Source of the DNA: Arion vulgaris
Lineage: Eukaryota; Mollusca; Gastropoda; Stylommatophora; Arionidae
Assembly (NCBI GenBank): GCA_020796225.1
Contig: CM036775.1
Span: forward strand, 13,794,671-13,858,670
Length of the DNA stretch: 64,000 nucleotides
Direction of reading: 5' to 3'
The first letter of the stretch is position 1; every line of letters begins with the position of its first letter. Position numbers and translations under genes: made by a program. Of this stretch, positions 62,101 through 64,000 are shown in pieces. The notes beneath the pieces were generated by a model. The model searched no databases and had not been told where the DNA came from. It saw nothing but the letters and a program-made list of their open reading frames with translations.

Positions 62101-63409
62101 TTTTATCTTTTTTTTCCCAAGAAATTTTGCTTATGCAGCGGCTTTTCAGTCTGCTCTTTTCGATTTTGAACTGCCAAGGGTTCTTTTACGTGCTCAAACT
62201 GAACGCAGGACCTACATTTTATGATCCGTCTCAGATAGGATTAGAAATGCGATCTCACCTACACCGAGATCAGGGATCTCTGGAAAAATATCCCAATGGC
62301 TCCACGGGGGAAAGAACCGGATACTTTTGGTATGAGAGTCGAGCACTTAACCTTTACGCCACAGAGAACCCTATACATATATATTTATATTCAGGTAACT
62401 TAAACAAGCGTTGTGCATCATCATTTACATTCGTTCATTAAATGCACTTGCTACTAAATTAATATTCGAACAATAGACATCATTGCGCCAGGTTTCTCCA
62501 TATGTCTCCGTTTCTCTCTGCAGAAATGGCAGGTCACCCACCAAGAGTGTTGCACAAAACACAAACTTTGTAGCTCCATCAACAATCCTAGGGATCTCCG
62601 GAAAAAAATGCACATGTGAACTGAATAACACGATCCAGATTCAAACCCTTCAACTTCAGATTGCAAGGCAATTGTCTTAACCACTTCACCACAAAGACCC
62701 CCAACCCTTTTAGACCCTATCGCGCCCGGTGGTGTCGGGTTCTGCAAGGGAAGCACTGCGATCTACAAGGCATGTCATAAGAGGTGACTGATGTAGGACC
62801 TAGGGAAGCTACCTTAGTAAATAAAAAGCGTCACAGAAATCTGATGGCCTACTTGTAGGCGCATAACTGGCACAACGTACAATCGCTCTTAGGCTCAGAT
62901 ACATACAAATCACATCGAGCGGTTAACAAGTTGTCAATGTGGAGCGTTTGAAGAAGAAAAAGAAGAAGAAGACCCTATTGTATGGGTATTACCCAGCTTA
63001 GGGAGTGGTATCAGCTAATATTTATGAATATATGTCCACAACATTCGGCTAGAGAGGAAAGCACGACCAATATCTCCATTGGCAAGCATAAGTTTAGTTT
63101 TGTCATCAGATCATCATCACTGCACATCTCAAAGGCATTTCTGCAGGCAATGATGTTTTTTCAACTTCTGAAGACAAATAGACTTAATAGATGTTGTACG
63201 CATAATGTCAGCTAATTTTTGTTTCCATAAAAAACATTCAGATCATGTCTCTGTTGTCCACCTCTGTTGCACATGCTCGAGTCAGTTCACAAAGACTTCT
63301 ACCATTTCTGATGGCCAGTGAAGTTGCCCAACCAGTGGATTCCTCACCAGGCTTAACAAAATCTTGTAGTGGTGGCCTAGATTCATCAGCACCATCCTGC
63401 AACAACATA
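37551..63409 (+). CDS. ABCC9: Sulfonylurea receptor-like ABC transporter, ABCC8/9 type (5' half; continues beyond window)
   Basis: Eleven exons join into 652 codons: 37551-38138, 41872-42051, 44973-45029, 46520-46735, 53881-54033, 54961-55116, 56099-56233, 59346-59508, 60500-60540, 61723-61821, 63242-63409. All introns are GT-AG. All are phase 0 except intron 8 (phase 1), and each join keeps the frame. Exon 1 is the SUR-specific TMD0, exons 2-3 the L0 linker, and exons 4-11 TMD1. SUR hallmarks are FCGS and NECFVD near the N-terminus (the paired cysteines Cys12/Cys30), GHSLRWVCT, EIAEG, VELNV and FFKK..R..PP in L0. SUR is the regulatory subunit of KATP channels with Kir6. Both nucleotide-binding domains and TMD2 should lie past 64000. 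ABCC8 and ABCC9 split within vertebrates, so the symbol means the common SUR type. Confidence 0.93.
38331..38582 (+). mobile_element. SINE family B, copy 8, in SUR intron 1
   Basis: TATCCTTAT flanks it (38322-38330 and 38583-38591). The head is degraded (GCTGGAGTACACAAGGGGAG) and part of the CATGTCGTAAGAGGCG block is lost. The AAAGAAGAAGAA tail is present. Confidence 0.88.
38648..39536 (+). mobile_element. Non-autonomous element with LINE-like 5' region, 14-bp target duplication
   Basis: GAAGACATTCATAT occurs at 38634-38647 and 39537-39550. The 5' part (CTACCTTATCGTGGTTGGAG, GGTTTGTGTGCCTTTAGG, GGCAGGTCTAACCAAGCC) resembles the 5' untranslated region of RTE-type LINEs. It joins directly to a short 3' part ending AAGAAGAAGGAGAAG. 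No RT is present. A truncated family A SINE sits inside it at 39317-39478. Confidence 0.8.
39317..39478 (-). mobile_element. SINE family A, copy 5, 5'-truncated
   Basis: AAAAATCAGTC flanks it (39306-39316 and 39479-39489). Only the 3' 162 bp is present, from GGCTGAAATC to the AAGAAGAAGAAG tail. 5' truncation with a target duplication is the mark of LINE-type reverse transcription. Confidence 0.9.
39820..40100 (+). pseudogene. LINE 3' coding fragment
   Basis: IKRRRWRWIGHVCFMLVGTL-like reading in the plus frames, then KTWERAVKK, WQRWKSL-type text and GACATGAAGAAGATATAGAT at the 3' end. Related to 35426-35611. Confidence 0.7.
40118..40771 (+). mobile_element. 5'-truncated LINE, 14-bp target duplication, (AACT)n tail
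   Basis: ATGTCCCGTGCAGA lies at 40104-40117 and 40772-40785. Plus-strand blocks: HFTYLGSKVSNNGDTMKEIN, CVIPVLTYGCESWKSR and, after a frameshift near 40425, RKRRWKYFGNVLRSDEKRLN. A GKRKRGRPKTT-like tail in the adjacent frame precedes TAACTAACTAACT. Confidence 0.92.
40786..41100 (-). pseudogene. LINE fragment, host of the 40.1-kb insertion
   Basis: The plus-strand text GTCGCTTTCATCAAAGCCCA and CAAGTTCTCCCACCTCCTCC is matched at 46970-47160 (CACATTCATCACAGCCC, CAAGTTCTCCGGCCTC). Read on the minus strand it is a basic LINE tail. Confidence 0.6.
41130..41820 (+). pseudogene. LINE RNase H domain (Jockey/R1 type)
   Basis: Plus-strand blocks: NYRAEAEAIRIAAEMILE (catalytic Glu), KVMIFTDALSAIAALKSA (catalytic Asp), MVIQWIPSHCNINSNEEADR (His and Asp), SEQVAIFRLRTGHNRLRAD and a C-terminal CHCEKR...EHILQDCQLL region after a frameshift. 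It ends only about 50 bp before SUR exon 2. Confidence 0.88.
41872..42051 (+). CDS. ABCC9: SUR exon 2: L0 linker, first part
   Basis: Acceptor TGTGTTTCCAG, donor CAG|GTAAGA. 60 codons (residues 197-256) with RYSFFKKRRRLRPPVDLEN, then YVNFISQAMYWWVTDLLIKG and LSLKDLDKLPQ. This matches the SUR L0 segment R-Y-x-F-F-K...P-P-x-D-L and the amphipathic Y-W-W motif that packs against TMD0. It leaves in phase 0. Confidence 0.93.
42115..42385 (-). mobile_element. tRNA-like SINE, family G, copy 2
   Basis: Matches 2360-2640 over its length: GGTGTTAGGCTGGTATTTTT, GACCGTCGACACACGAT, AGGCTGGGTCGACCTGAGAG and GCGAGTTCACTAACAACTAC. Confidence 0.65.
42386..42640 (-). pseudogene. LINE 3' coding fragment in SUR intron 2
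   Basis: The minus strand gives TIIKRRRWRWIGYVCLMPVQ, LAKTALRWKAWVPKKRRN, GLKDCDLTWKIINKKSEERQ and QWKAFVQALCIKESC. It is the same family as 35426-35611 with an open frame of 90 codons. Confidence 0.82.
43022..43708 (-). mobile_element. SINE family E, copy 4, split by a LINE 3' end
   Basis: Left part 43022-43114 (CTTTACAGGACGTAGCCATC, GGCACCACTTATACGTTCAG) and right part from 43560 (GCTTTCTGAGTGCTGAGGTC, GTACGTTTTGGTTGTGATCG) make one element. They are separated by the LINE at 43115-43549 and its duplicated target. Confidence 0.88.
43115..43549 (+). mobile_element. LINE 3' end inserted in the SINE, 10-bp target duplication
   Basis: AGTTTGCCAT lies at 43105-43114 and 43550-43559. The insert encodes HICAFEYKCYRRVLCISWTE, KENRLMLQIRKIKLRYFGH, a frameshift, RRRGRPRRRWIQDVTDGLN and GVAKFCSGQAI, and ends in CTGATGATGA. 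Confidence 0.93.
43725..44330 (+). pseudogene. LINE RNase H C-terminal region
   Basis: GGNERADRLTVTATISEGT followed by MDRNEIINALTEF matches the last helix of RNase H and the following block of the RNase H-bearing LINE. Downstream, MRQLPSLYLADRIKRSATTT-like text repeats a pattern also seen inverted at 12950-13330 and 45530-45960. Confidence 0.7.
44485..44830 (+). pseudogene. LINE 3' coding fragment
   Basis: GQPLVTTVIRKRRWRYVGYT, LERNDQRISKQALKWNA and a tail CCTTGGAACATATAACGGTA. It belongs to the family at 1560-2345 and sits about 140 bp before SUR exon 3. Confidence 0.82.
44973..45029 (+). CDS. ABCC9: SUR exon 3: 57-nt L0 exon
   Basis: Acceptor GTTGGCAG and donor AAG|GTTAGT. It encodes GERSTFMYRKLQMIFKEEK (residues 257-275), phase 0 at both ends. 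It fills the place of the second half of L0 between the K-L-P motif of exon 2 and the start of TMD1. Similarity is weak by itself. The call rests on position, phase and splice sites, and the donor is a non-optimal GTTAGT. Confidence 0.75.
45210..45430 (-). mobile_element. SINE family D, 3' half
   Basis: GATTGATTGATTGATATGAC tail, AGTAACCATGTGTGCTCCAA, GAAGATCTCAGTGGCAGTGC and GCGGCTTTCCAGCCTGCTC. The head is missing. Confidence 0.8.
45530..45960 (-). pseudogene. LINE C-terminal fragment in SUR intron 3
   Basis: Parallels 12950-13330: ATCATAGCACTCCGGACATG, CTGCACAACAAGCCAGTTCG and ATTTGCATACTTGGTATGTA. The minus-strand E-x-L-W-T-C-P-E-C motif is degraded. Confidence 0.65.
46105..46430 (-). 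pseudogene. LINE RT tail, antisense to SUR just before exon 4
   Basis: The minus-strand MRIPWTAKMSTVEVLNEVKT, RQRQSSFFGNVMKKGGLEHI and KIKGRRDRRK are the same C-terminal blocks as at 1-571 and 24129-24884. It ends about 90 bp before exon 4. Confidence 0.85.
46520..46735 (+). CDS. ABCC9: SUR exon 4: start of TMD1
   Basis: Acceptor ATCTCAACAG and donor AAG|GTAAGC. 72 codons (residues 276-347) begin FKAAQKNKQPSLLYSLVRAT and continue WRMLLLSALFRLIGDCLTFV then GPVIVEGIVNY. This is the first helix of the ABC membrane domain (vertebrate SUR R-L-x-L-S-S-x-F-R-I-L-A-D-x-L-x-F-x-G-P). Choosing the AG at 46518-46519 gives phase 0 with exon 3. A later AG (46571-46572) would break the frame. Confidence 0.9.
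46740..47160 (-). pseudogene. LINE fragments in SUR intron 4
   Basis: 46740-46960 (CGATGTCATGGCACATTGGG, GCAGCAGCCATCCCAAAGTC) is repeated at 54485-54720. 46970-47160 is a second copy of the host at 40786-41100. Confidence 0.6.
47200..47645 (-). pseudogene. LINE 3' coding fragment, internally duplicated
   Basis: The minus-strand MVQPHNQITNRQCSSGSN and TLIRWIQSKR blocks match 3140-3328. The segment CTTTTGCTTTGTATCCACYG appears twice (around 47345-47375 and 47488-47510), so the fragment carries a local duplication. Confidence 0.75.
47659..48116. mobile_element. hAT-like MITE, copy 3
   Basis: Left end CAGCGTTTCCCAAAGTGGGC, right end AAAAGTTTGGGAATCTATG. The 8-bp duplication is ATCTATAC / ACCTATAC (47651-47658, 48117-48124). 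Internal sequence (GAATTCTTCATTTAAATTCA, ATCTTATGCCCGTCTTACA) closely follows copy 2 at 33079-33529. Confidence 0.92.
48125..48360 (-). pseudogene. LINE 3' coding fragment
   Basis: CATAAGGCTTCAAAAAGAGA and TCCACTGTTACTG, then TTCCCATGTCAGGTCATAAT, match the inverted form of 39900-40090 and 42386-42500. Confidence 0.7.
48372..48452. repeat. Duplicated 45-bp segment
   Basis: CACGCTTTAAGCCGCACACT and GCGCCAYRG occur twice in tandem. Confidence 0.85.
48992..49704 (-). repeat. LTR (3' LTR of the minus-sense element)
   Basis: Starts TGTTATGGGTCC and ends AACTATGACA on the plus strand, so TG...CA in both senses. The U5-side end (plus-strand left) holds four tandem GGGTCCGCT...TTGATATTCTTG units. 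A 66-bp unit (AGTTTGGATAGTACAATTCT) is duplicated in the middle. Confidence 0.93.
49705..51228 (-). other. LTR element interior, non-coding part
   Basis: No frame of useful length in either strand. The edge next to the 3' LTR carries the polypurine run (minus strand CCAGGGGG|TGTCATAG). The minus strand beyond 51228 begins directly with the second primer-binding site. Confidence 0.6.
51210..51379 (-). repeat. Internal partial LTR end plus intact tRNA-Leu primer-binding site
   Basis: Plus strand 51229-51379 repeats the U5-side LTR end (TTATGGGTCCGCTCCGCTTT to TTCTGTAGCTGTAC). The adjoining plus-strand ATCCCACTTCTGACACCA is exactly what the 3' end of a tRNA-Leu with its CCA looks like. The copy next to the real 5' LTR (52660-52671) keeps only TTCTGACACCA. 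Confidence 0.85.
51380..51659 (-). pseudogene. Gag-like fragment of the LTR element
   Basis: A minus-strand frame starting at 51659 (MAHRNTRGGKLCEEGM) contains FGDRDGPSVDEFVKDIRLYW, resembling the N-terminal Gag region of Ty3-type elements. The frame runs into the internal LTR piece at 51379, so Gag is cut off after about 95 codons. The assignment is by style only. Confidence 0.45.
51660..52672 (-). other. LTR element leader with 72-bp tandem repeat
   Basis: Leader between the 5' LTR and the Gag-like start. From 52296 to 52520 it holds three copies of a unit with ATTGACAAGTGTTATGMCC, TAATGTTGATTGAAGACT and CAAGGTTGATTGAAGGAAC. Confidence 0.7.
52673..53388 (-). repeat. LTR (5' LTR of the minus-sense element)
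   Basis: Matches 48992-49704 almost perfectly outside the short tandem units at its left end. One visible point difference is CATGTTTCG versus CATGTCTCG. The high identity implies a recent insertion. Confidence 0.93.
53535..53788 (+). mobile_element. SINE family B, copy 9
   Basis: AACTAGA flanks it (53528-53534 and 53789-53795). Head CCGTGTATTGCCGGGGCTTG, tail CGTTTGAAGAAGAAAAAG. It ends 92 bp before SUR exon 5. Confidence 0.88.
53881..54033 (+). CDS. ABCC9: SUR exon 5: TMD1 helix region
   Basis: Acceptor TATGTTTCAG, donor CAG|GTATGT, 51 codons (residues 348-398). Encodes NGYVLSVVLFLTLILQHTLL and REGIRVRTAIQ. The vertebrate SUR counterpart is [20 protein letters not shown] followed by E-T-G-I-N-L-R-G-A-I-Q. 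Phase 0 at both ends. Confidence 0.95.
54050..54480 (-). mobile_element. SINE family D, full-length copy in SUR intron 5
   Basis: Tail (GATT)n at 54055-54080, then CACAGGAAGATCTCAGCTGC, TTTCAAGGGTTCTTTTACAT, and on the right the tRNA-like head (ACCTTTGGCACAAGAGACAA, ACCTCTACACCACAAAG). It starts 17 bp after the exon 5 donor. Confidence 0.88.
54485..54730 (-). pseudogene. LINE fragment
   Basis: Second copy of the 46740-46960 block: CAATGTCATGGTACATTGGG, AGCCATCTCAAAGTCTACTT and CCACGAAGACGACACTGTCT. Confidence 0.6.
54780..54885 (-). mobile_element. SINE family B, head fragment
   Basis: GCCCCTACGACATGCCTTGT, GTTACTATTCTTTGCTTGCC and the head AGAGCCCCGACTACACATGG, all on the inverse strand. 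The body is missing. Confidence 0.7.
54961..55116 (+). CDS. ABCC9: SUR exon 6: TMD1, coupling region
   Basis: Acceptor TATTTCACAG, donor CAG|GTAAAC, 52 codons (residues 399-450). TMVYSKALKISTLELN and TVGQIINHMSIDSTFLMFFF then VHYIWAVPIQ. The pattern K-I-Y/K-x-L-x-L-S...G-Q-I-x-N-x-x-x-I-D is the conserved intracellular loop of ABCC exporters. The W-A-M-P-V-Q end matches SUR. Phase 0 at both ends. Confidence 0.95.
55255..55560 (+). mobile_element. Chimeric SINE with family A head and a different body
   Basis: The first 125 bp is a clean family A head (CGCCCGAGTGGTTACCGGGG to GGCTGAAATCGGATGCATGT). From about 55380 the sequence switches to unrelated text (GAATGCTAACCCGAAACAAA, TAAGGCGCATAACATGGTGC). 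No second copy of the new body was found in the window. Confidence 0.65.
55770..55990 (+). pseudogene. LINE RT fragment
   Basis: PILKHPAIPVETKRQIINAI and FIPTLCYQCRTWALTKEQER, related to 3211-3558 (SPTLCYQCQNWTLTTNN). Confidence 0.82.
56099..56233 (+). CDS. ABCC9: SUR exon 7: TMD1 helix pair
   Basis: Acceptor ATGTTTACAG, donor ATG|GTAAAT, 45 codons (residues 451-495). VGLTLVIMYVKLGFAGLIGG, LFMICAGPAMYLLGVVMSRL and QQRNM. Position and hydrophobic pattern correspond to vertebrate SUR I-V-G-V-I-L-L-Y...A-P-V-Q-Y...L-S. Phase 0 at both ends. Confidence 0.92.
56250..56600 (+). mobile_element. SINE family B, copy 10, carrying a LINE-derived insert
   Basis: Head GTCTGTGTGTTGCCAGAGTC, body TAGAAAATAAAAGGTG and CTCAGATCACATACAAATC, tail TTTCGAAGAAG. 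About 105 bp at 56349-56454 (GGATGGCTGCTGCAGCGGAG, CAATGTGCCATGACATCGAT) interrupts it and matches 10895-10940. It begins 17 bp after the exon 7 donor. Confidence 0.82.
56690..57000 (+). pseudogene. LINE RNase H domain with 135-bp internal duplication
   Basis: Plus-strand HACFLNDSLSSSGRLKQTGL (catalytic Asp region) then SLKWSRLTKQ, and in the next frame the FVPEHAGV motif. The segment ATCCAGTGGCTGAAGTCACA to GACTGACAAAACAA occurs twice (about 56706-56840 and 56841-56977). This is the left half of the element whose right half is 58605-58795. Confidence 0.8.
57001..58604. repeat. 21/22-bp minisatellite, about 73 copies, arisen inside a LINE RNase H
   Basis: Direct repeats of GCAGGTGTAAGGGGAAATAAAT with A/G (GCARGTG), GGG/GGGG and AAATAA/AAGTAA variants. 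The first unit continues from the codons for PEHAGV-R-G (CCAGAGCATGCAGGTGTAAG). The last unit joins TGATAGGCTTGCAGGTATGG, the next RNase H codons. On the minus strand no unit has a stop, which produces long false open frames in all three frames. Confidence 0.97.
58605..58795 (+). pseudogene. LINE RNase H, right half after the minisatellite
   Basis: GATAGGCTTGCAGGTATGGT then GGCTGATATTCTAAATTCCC and ACTAACCAGACTACAAGAAT parallels the inverse of 36960-37090 (NRLAG...QADILNSL). Confidence 0.8.
58868..59085 (+). mobile_element. SINE family F, copy 3
   Basis: TCTCTGTGGCAAAGTGGTTA (A box), GGGTGGGAATCTGGACC, GTGCAATACTCTTTGTAGG, CGGAGAGTGACCCAGTCATA and ACCCGGTGCAATAA. From 59090 to 59320 a short motif (GTCAATCCTTCACYTTAAAG) is repeated irregularly. 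Confidence 0.75.
59346..59508 (+). CDS. ABCC9: SUR exon 8: TMD1 second intracellular loop
   Basis: Acceptor CTTCAACAG, donor ATGA|GTAAGT, 163 nt, phase 1 at the end. KKVNELVQGIEVIKLLSWE (residues 503-521) is the strongly conserved coupling motif of ABCC proteins (N-E-x-L-x-G-I-K-L-L-K-L-Y-A-W-E in SUR). LSYLWPNTMIKAVM follows. Ser550 is split across the intron. Confidence 0.95.
59605..59866. mobile_element. Mariner-like MITE, copy 2, in SUR intron 8
   Basis: TACAGGGTGTTCAACTTAAA at the left and TTGTCTTGAACACCCTGTA at the right, with TA at both borders. Inverse relative of 2661-2920. It lies 97 bp after the exon 8 donor. Confidence 0.85.
59866..60440. repeat. GATGRT/GGT-rich trinucleotide repeat tract
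   Basis: Imperfect GAT, GGT and GAA triplets at 59867-60165 and 60345-60425, starting at the exact edge of the MITE. One frame reads as a 100-residue Asp/Glu/Gly-rich string (GGGDDYSGEDDGGAYDSEDN and similar). The separating text (60170-60345) is unique. It sits inside intron 8 and is read as non-coding. Confidence 0.8.
60500..60540 (+). CDS. ABCC9: SUR exon 9: 41-nt micro-exon
   Basis: Acceptor TGTTATACAG, donor TTG|GTAAGT. With the A from exon 8 it encodes S-FLGISAPVIGCLL, part of the fifth TMD1 helix (vertebrate SUR S-I-F-M-N-T-A-I-P-I-A-A-V-L-I). It enters phase 1 and leaves phase 0. Confidence 0.9.
60578..60660 (+). mobile_element. SINE family E, head only
   Basis: GTGTCTGTTGCTTAGCGGTA and GAACCTGGTTCAAACGG (B-box-like), as in the head of 8738-8968. 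It starts 38 bp after the exon 9 donor. Text to 60905 is unassigned. Confidence 0.6.
60930..61560 (-). pseudogene. LINE RNase H/C-terminal fragment split by a SINE
   Basis: Parallels 27020-27350: ACTGATGTCATTGTACTCCG, CACACTTTTCACTCTGTCCC, then after the SINE GATTCAACATCTGTTTTAGG and TCTCTCATTGCCGCAAACAC. Minus sense, frame broken. Confidence 0.8.
61102..61354 (-). mobile_element. SINE family A, copy 6, in SUR intron 9
   Basis: GCCAAATTCCTT (61090-61101) and GCCAAACTCCTT (61355-61366) flank it, one mismatch. Minus-strand head AGCCCGTGTGGTTACCGGGA, tail AAGAAGAGAAGAAG. 253 bp. Confidence 0.93.
61723..61821 (+). CDS. ABCC9: SUR exon 10: TMD1 last helix
   Basis: Acceptor ATGATTTTCAG, donor CAG|GTCAGT, 33 codons (residues 564-596). 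TFSLYTVFEDKPLPAGATMA and VLALFNLLQGPLQ match SUR (F...[24 protein letters not shown]). Phase 0 at both ends. Confidence 0.94.
61928..62371 (-). mobile_element. SINE family D, full-length copy in SUR intron 10
   Basis: Tail GATTGATTGATAGATTGATA, AACACAGGAAGATCTCAGCT, GCGGCTTTTCAGTCTGCTC, TTCTTTTACGTGCTCAAACT and the tRNA-like head inverted (ATACTTTTGGTATGAGAGTC, CACTTAACCTTTACGCCAC). A TA microsatellite (61905-61928) abuts its left end. Confidence 0.88.
62480..62710 (-). mobile_element. SINE family F, copy 4
   Basis: Inverse of the family: plus-strand GCCAGGTTTCTCCATATGTC, GTTGCACAAAACACAAACTT, CCAGATTCAAACCCTTCAA and ACCACTTCACCACAAAGACC (head). Confidence 0.78.
62721..62969 (+). mobile_element. 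SINE family B, copy 11, with 9-bp target duplication
   Basis: AGACCCTAT flanks it (62712-62720 and 62970-62978). Head CGCGCCCGGTGGTGTCGGGT, tail AAGAAGAAAAAGAAGAAGA. Confidence 0.9.
63040..63090 (+). pseudogene. Short LINE RT fragment
   Basis: REESTTNISIGKHK matches REESTTNISIDNRTLK of the LINE at 3574-3786. It is too short to place further. Confidence 0.55.
63242..63409 (+). CDS. ABCC9: SUR exon 11: end of TMD1 and start of linker to NBD1
   Basis: Acceptor AAAACATTCAG, donor AACATA|GTAAGT, 56 codons (residues 597-652), phase 0. IMSLLSTSVAHARVSSQRLL then PFLMASEVAQP corresponds to SUR V-V-R-S-T-V-K-A-L-V-S-V-Q-K-L-S-E-F-L. The rest is Ser/Gly-rich (GLTKSCSGGLDSSAPSCNN) as in the variable linker before NBD1. 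The gene continues past the window. Confidence 0.93.
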
Positions 63410-63451
63410 GTAAGTTTACTTGAAAATATATTTATGCTAACTAATTTGTTA

Positions 63452-64000
63452 GTCCTAGAACATGGAAGAAGAAATTGTGTAGAAAGCAGTTGCTTTATTG
63501 AGAATTGATTCCTTTAAAACATGGAAGAAGAAATTGTGTAGAAAGCAGTTGCTTTATTGAGAATTGATTCCTTTAGAACATGGCAGAAGAAATTGTGTAG
63601 AAAGCAGTTGCTTTATTGAGAATTGATTCCTTTAGAACATGGAAGAAGAAATTGTGTAGAAAGCAGTTGCTTTATTGAGAATTGATTCCTTTAGAACATG
63701 GAAGAAGAAATTGTGTAGAAAGCAGTTGCTTTATTGAGAATTGATTCCTTTAGAACATGGCAGAAGAAATTGTGTAGAAAGCAGTTGCTTTATTGAGAAT
63801 TGATTCCTTTAGAACATGGCAGAAGAAATTGTGTAGAAAGCAGTTGCTTTATTGAGAATTGATTCCTTTAGAACATGGAAGAAGAAATTGTGTAGAAAGT
63901 AGTTGCTTTATTGAGAATTGATTCCTTTAGAACATGGAAGAAATTGATTCCTTTAGAACATGGAAGAAGAAATTGTGTAGAAAGCAGTTGCTTTATTGAG
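63452..64000. repeat. 59-bp minisatellite, nine or more copies, runs off the window
   Basis: Units contain GAACATGGAAGAAGAAATTG, TGTAGAAAGCAGTTGCTTTA and TTGAGAATTGATTCCTTTA. Copies differ by single bases (GGAAG/GGCAG, AGCAG/AGTAG); one short unit is at about 63938. The array begins 43 bp after the donor of SUR exon 11. Each unit contains an acceptor-like TTGATTCCTTTAG. Confidence 0.96.

Overview
The window is nuclear DNA from an intron-rich invertebrate animal. It is AT-rich, its genes are split by GT-AG introns, and it is packed with RTE/CR1-like LINE fragments, several tRNA-like SINE families, hAT and mariner MITEs, one LTR element and many minisatellites. Nothing bacterial (operons, Shine-Dalgarno sites, CRISPR) is present. 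The phylum cannot be fixed from the sequence. The mix of LINEs would suit a mollusc, another lophotrochozoan or a chelicerate, but that is a guess.

Two host genes can be assembled exon by exon. (1) A complete RNF185/RNF5-type membrane RING E3 ubiquitin ligase lies on the minus strand, with five coding exons between 21695 and 12252 (197 codons). It has all eight RING zinc ligands, hydrophobic C-terminal segments and introns whose phases fit. (2) The 5' half of a sulfonylurea-receptor-type ABC transporter (ABCC8/ABCC9, SUR) lies on the plus strand. Eleven exons from 37551 to 63409 join in one frame (652 codons) and encode TMD0, the L0 linker and TMD1. The nucleotide-binding domains must lie beyond the right edge. 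The two genes are divergent, with about 15.9 kb of repeat-rich DNA between their start codons.

Layout. 1-12.2 kb: LINE remnants, SINEs, a mariner-like MITE, a hAT MITE and a 31-bp minisatellite. 12.25-21.7 kb: the RNF185 gene with LINE/SINE-filled introns. 21.7-37.5 kb: intergenic DNA with nested retroelements (RNase H-bearing LINE at 27.0-27.8 kb, RT-coding LINE at 24.1-24.9 kb, hAT MITE at 33.1 kb, duplicated SINE locus at 35.3-36.1 kb, 47-bp minisatellite at 36.3-36.7 kb). 37.5-64 kb: the SUR gene. Its introns carry a 4.4-kb LTR retrotransposon that primes from tRNA-Leu (48992-53388), a 1.6-kb minisatellite that grew out of a LINE RNase H coding segment (57.0-58.6 kb), and a 59-bp minisatellite starting just after the last visible exon.

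The most instructive signal is the repeat landscape. Many insertions have exact target-site duplications, so the order of nested events can be read directly. Three SINE families share one 5' head but have different bodies. SUR subunits couple metabolism to Kir6 potassium channels and RNF185 acts in ER-associated degradation; nothing here shows that the two genes work together.
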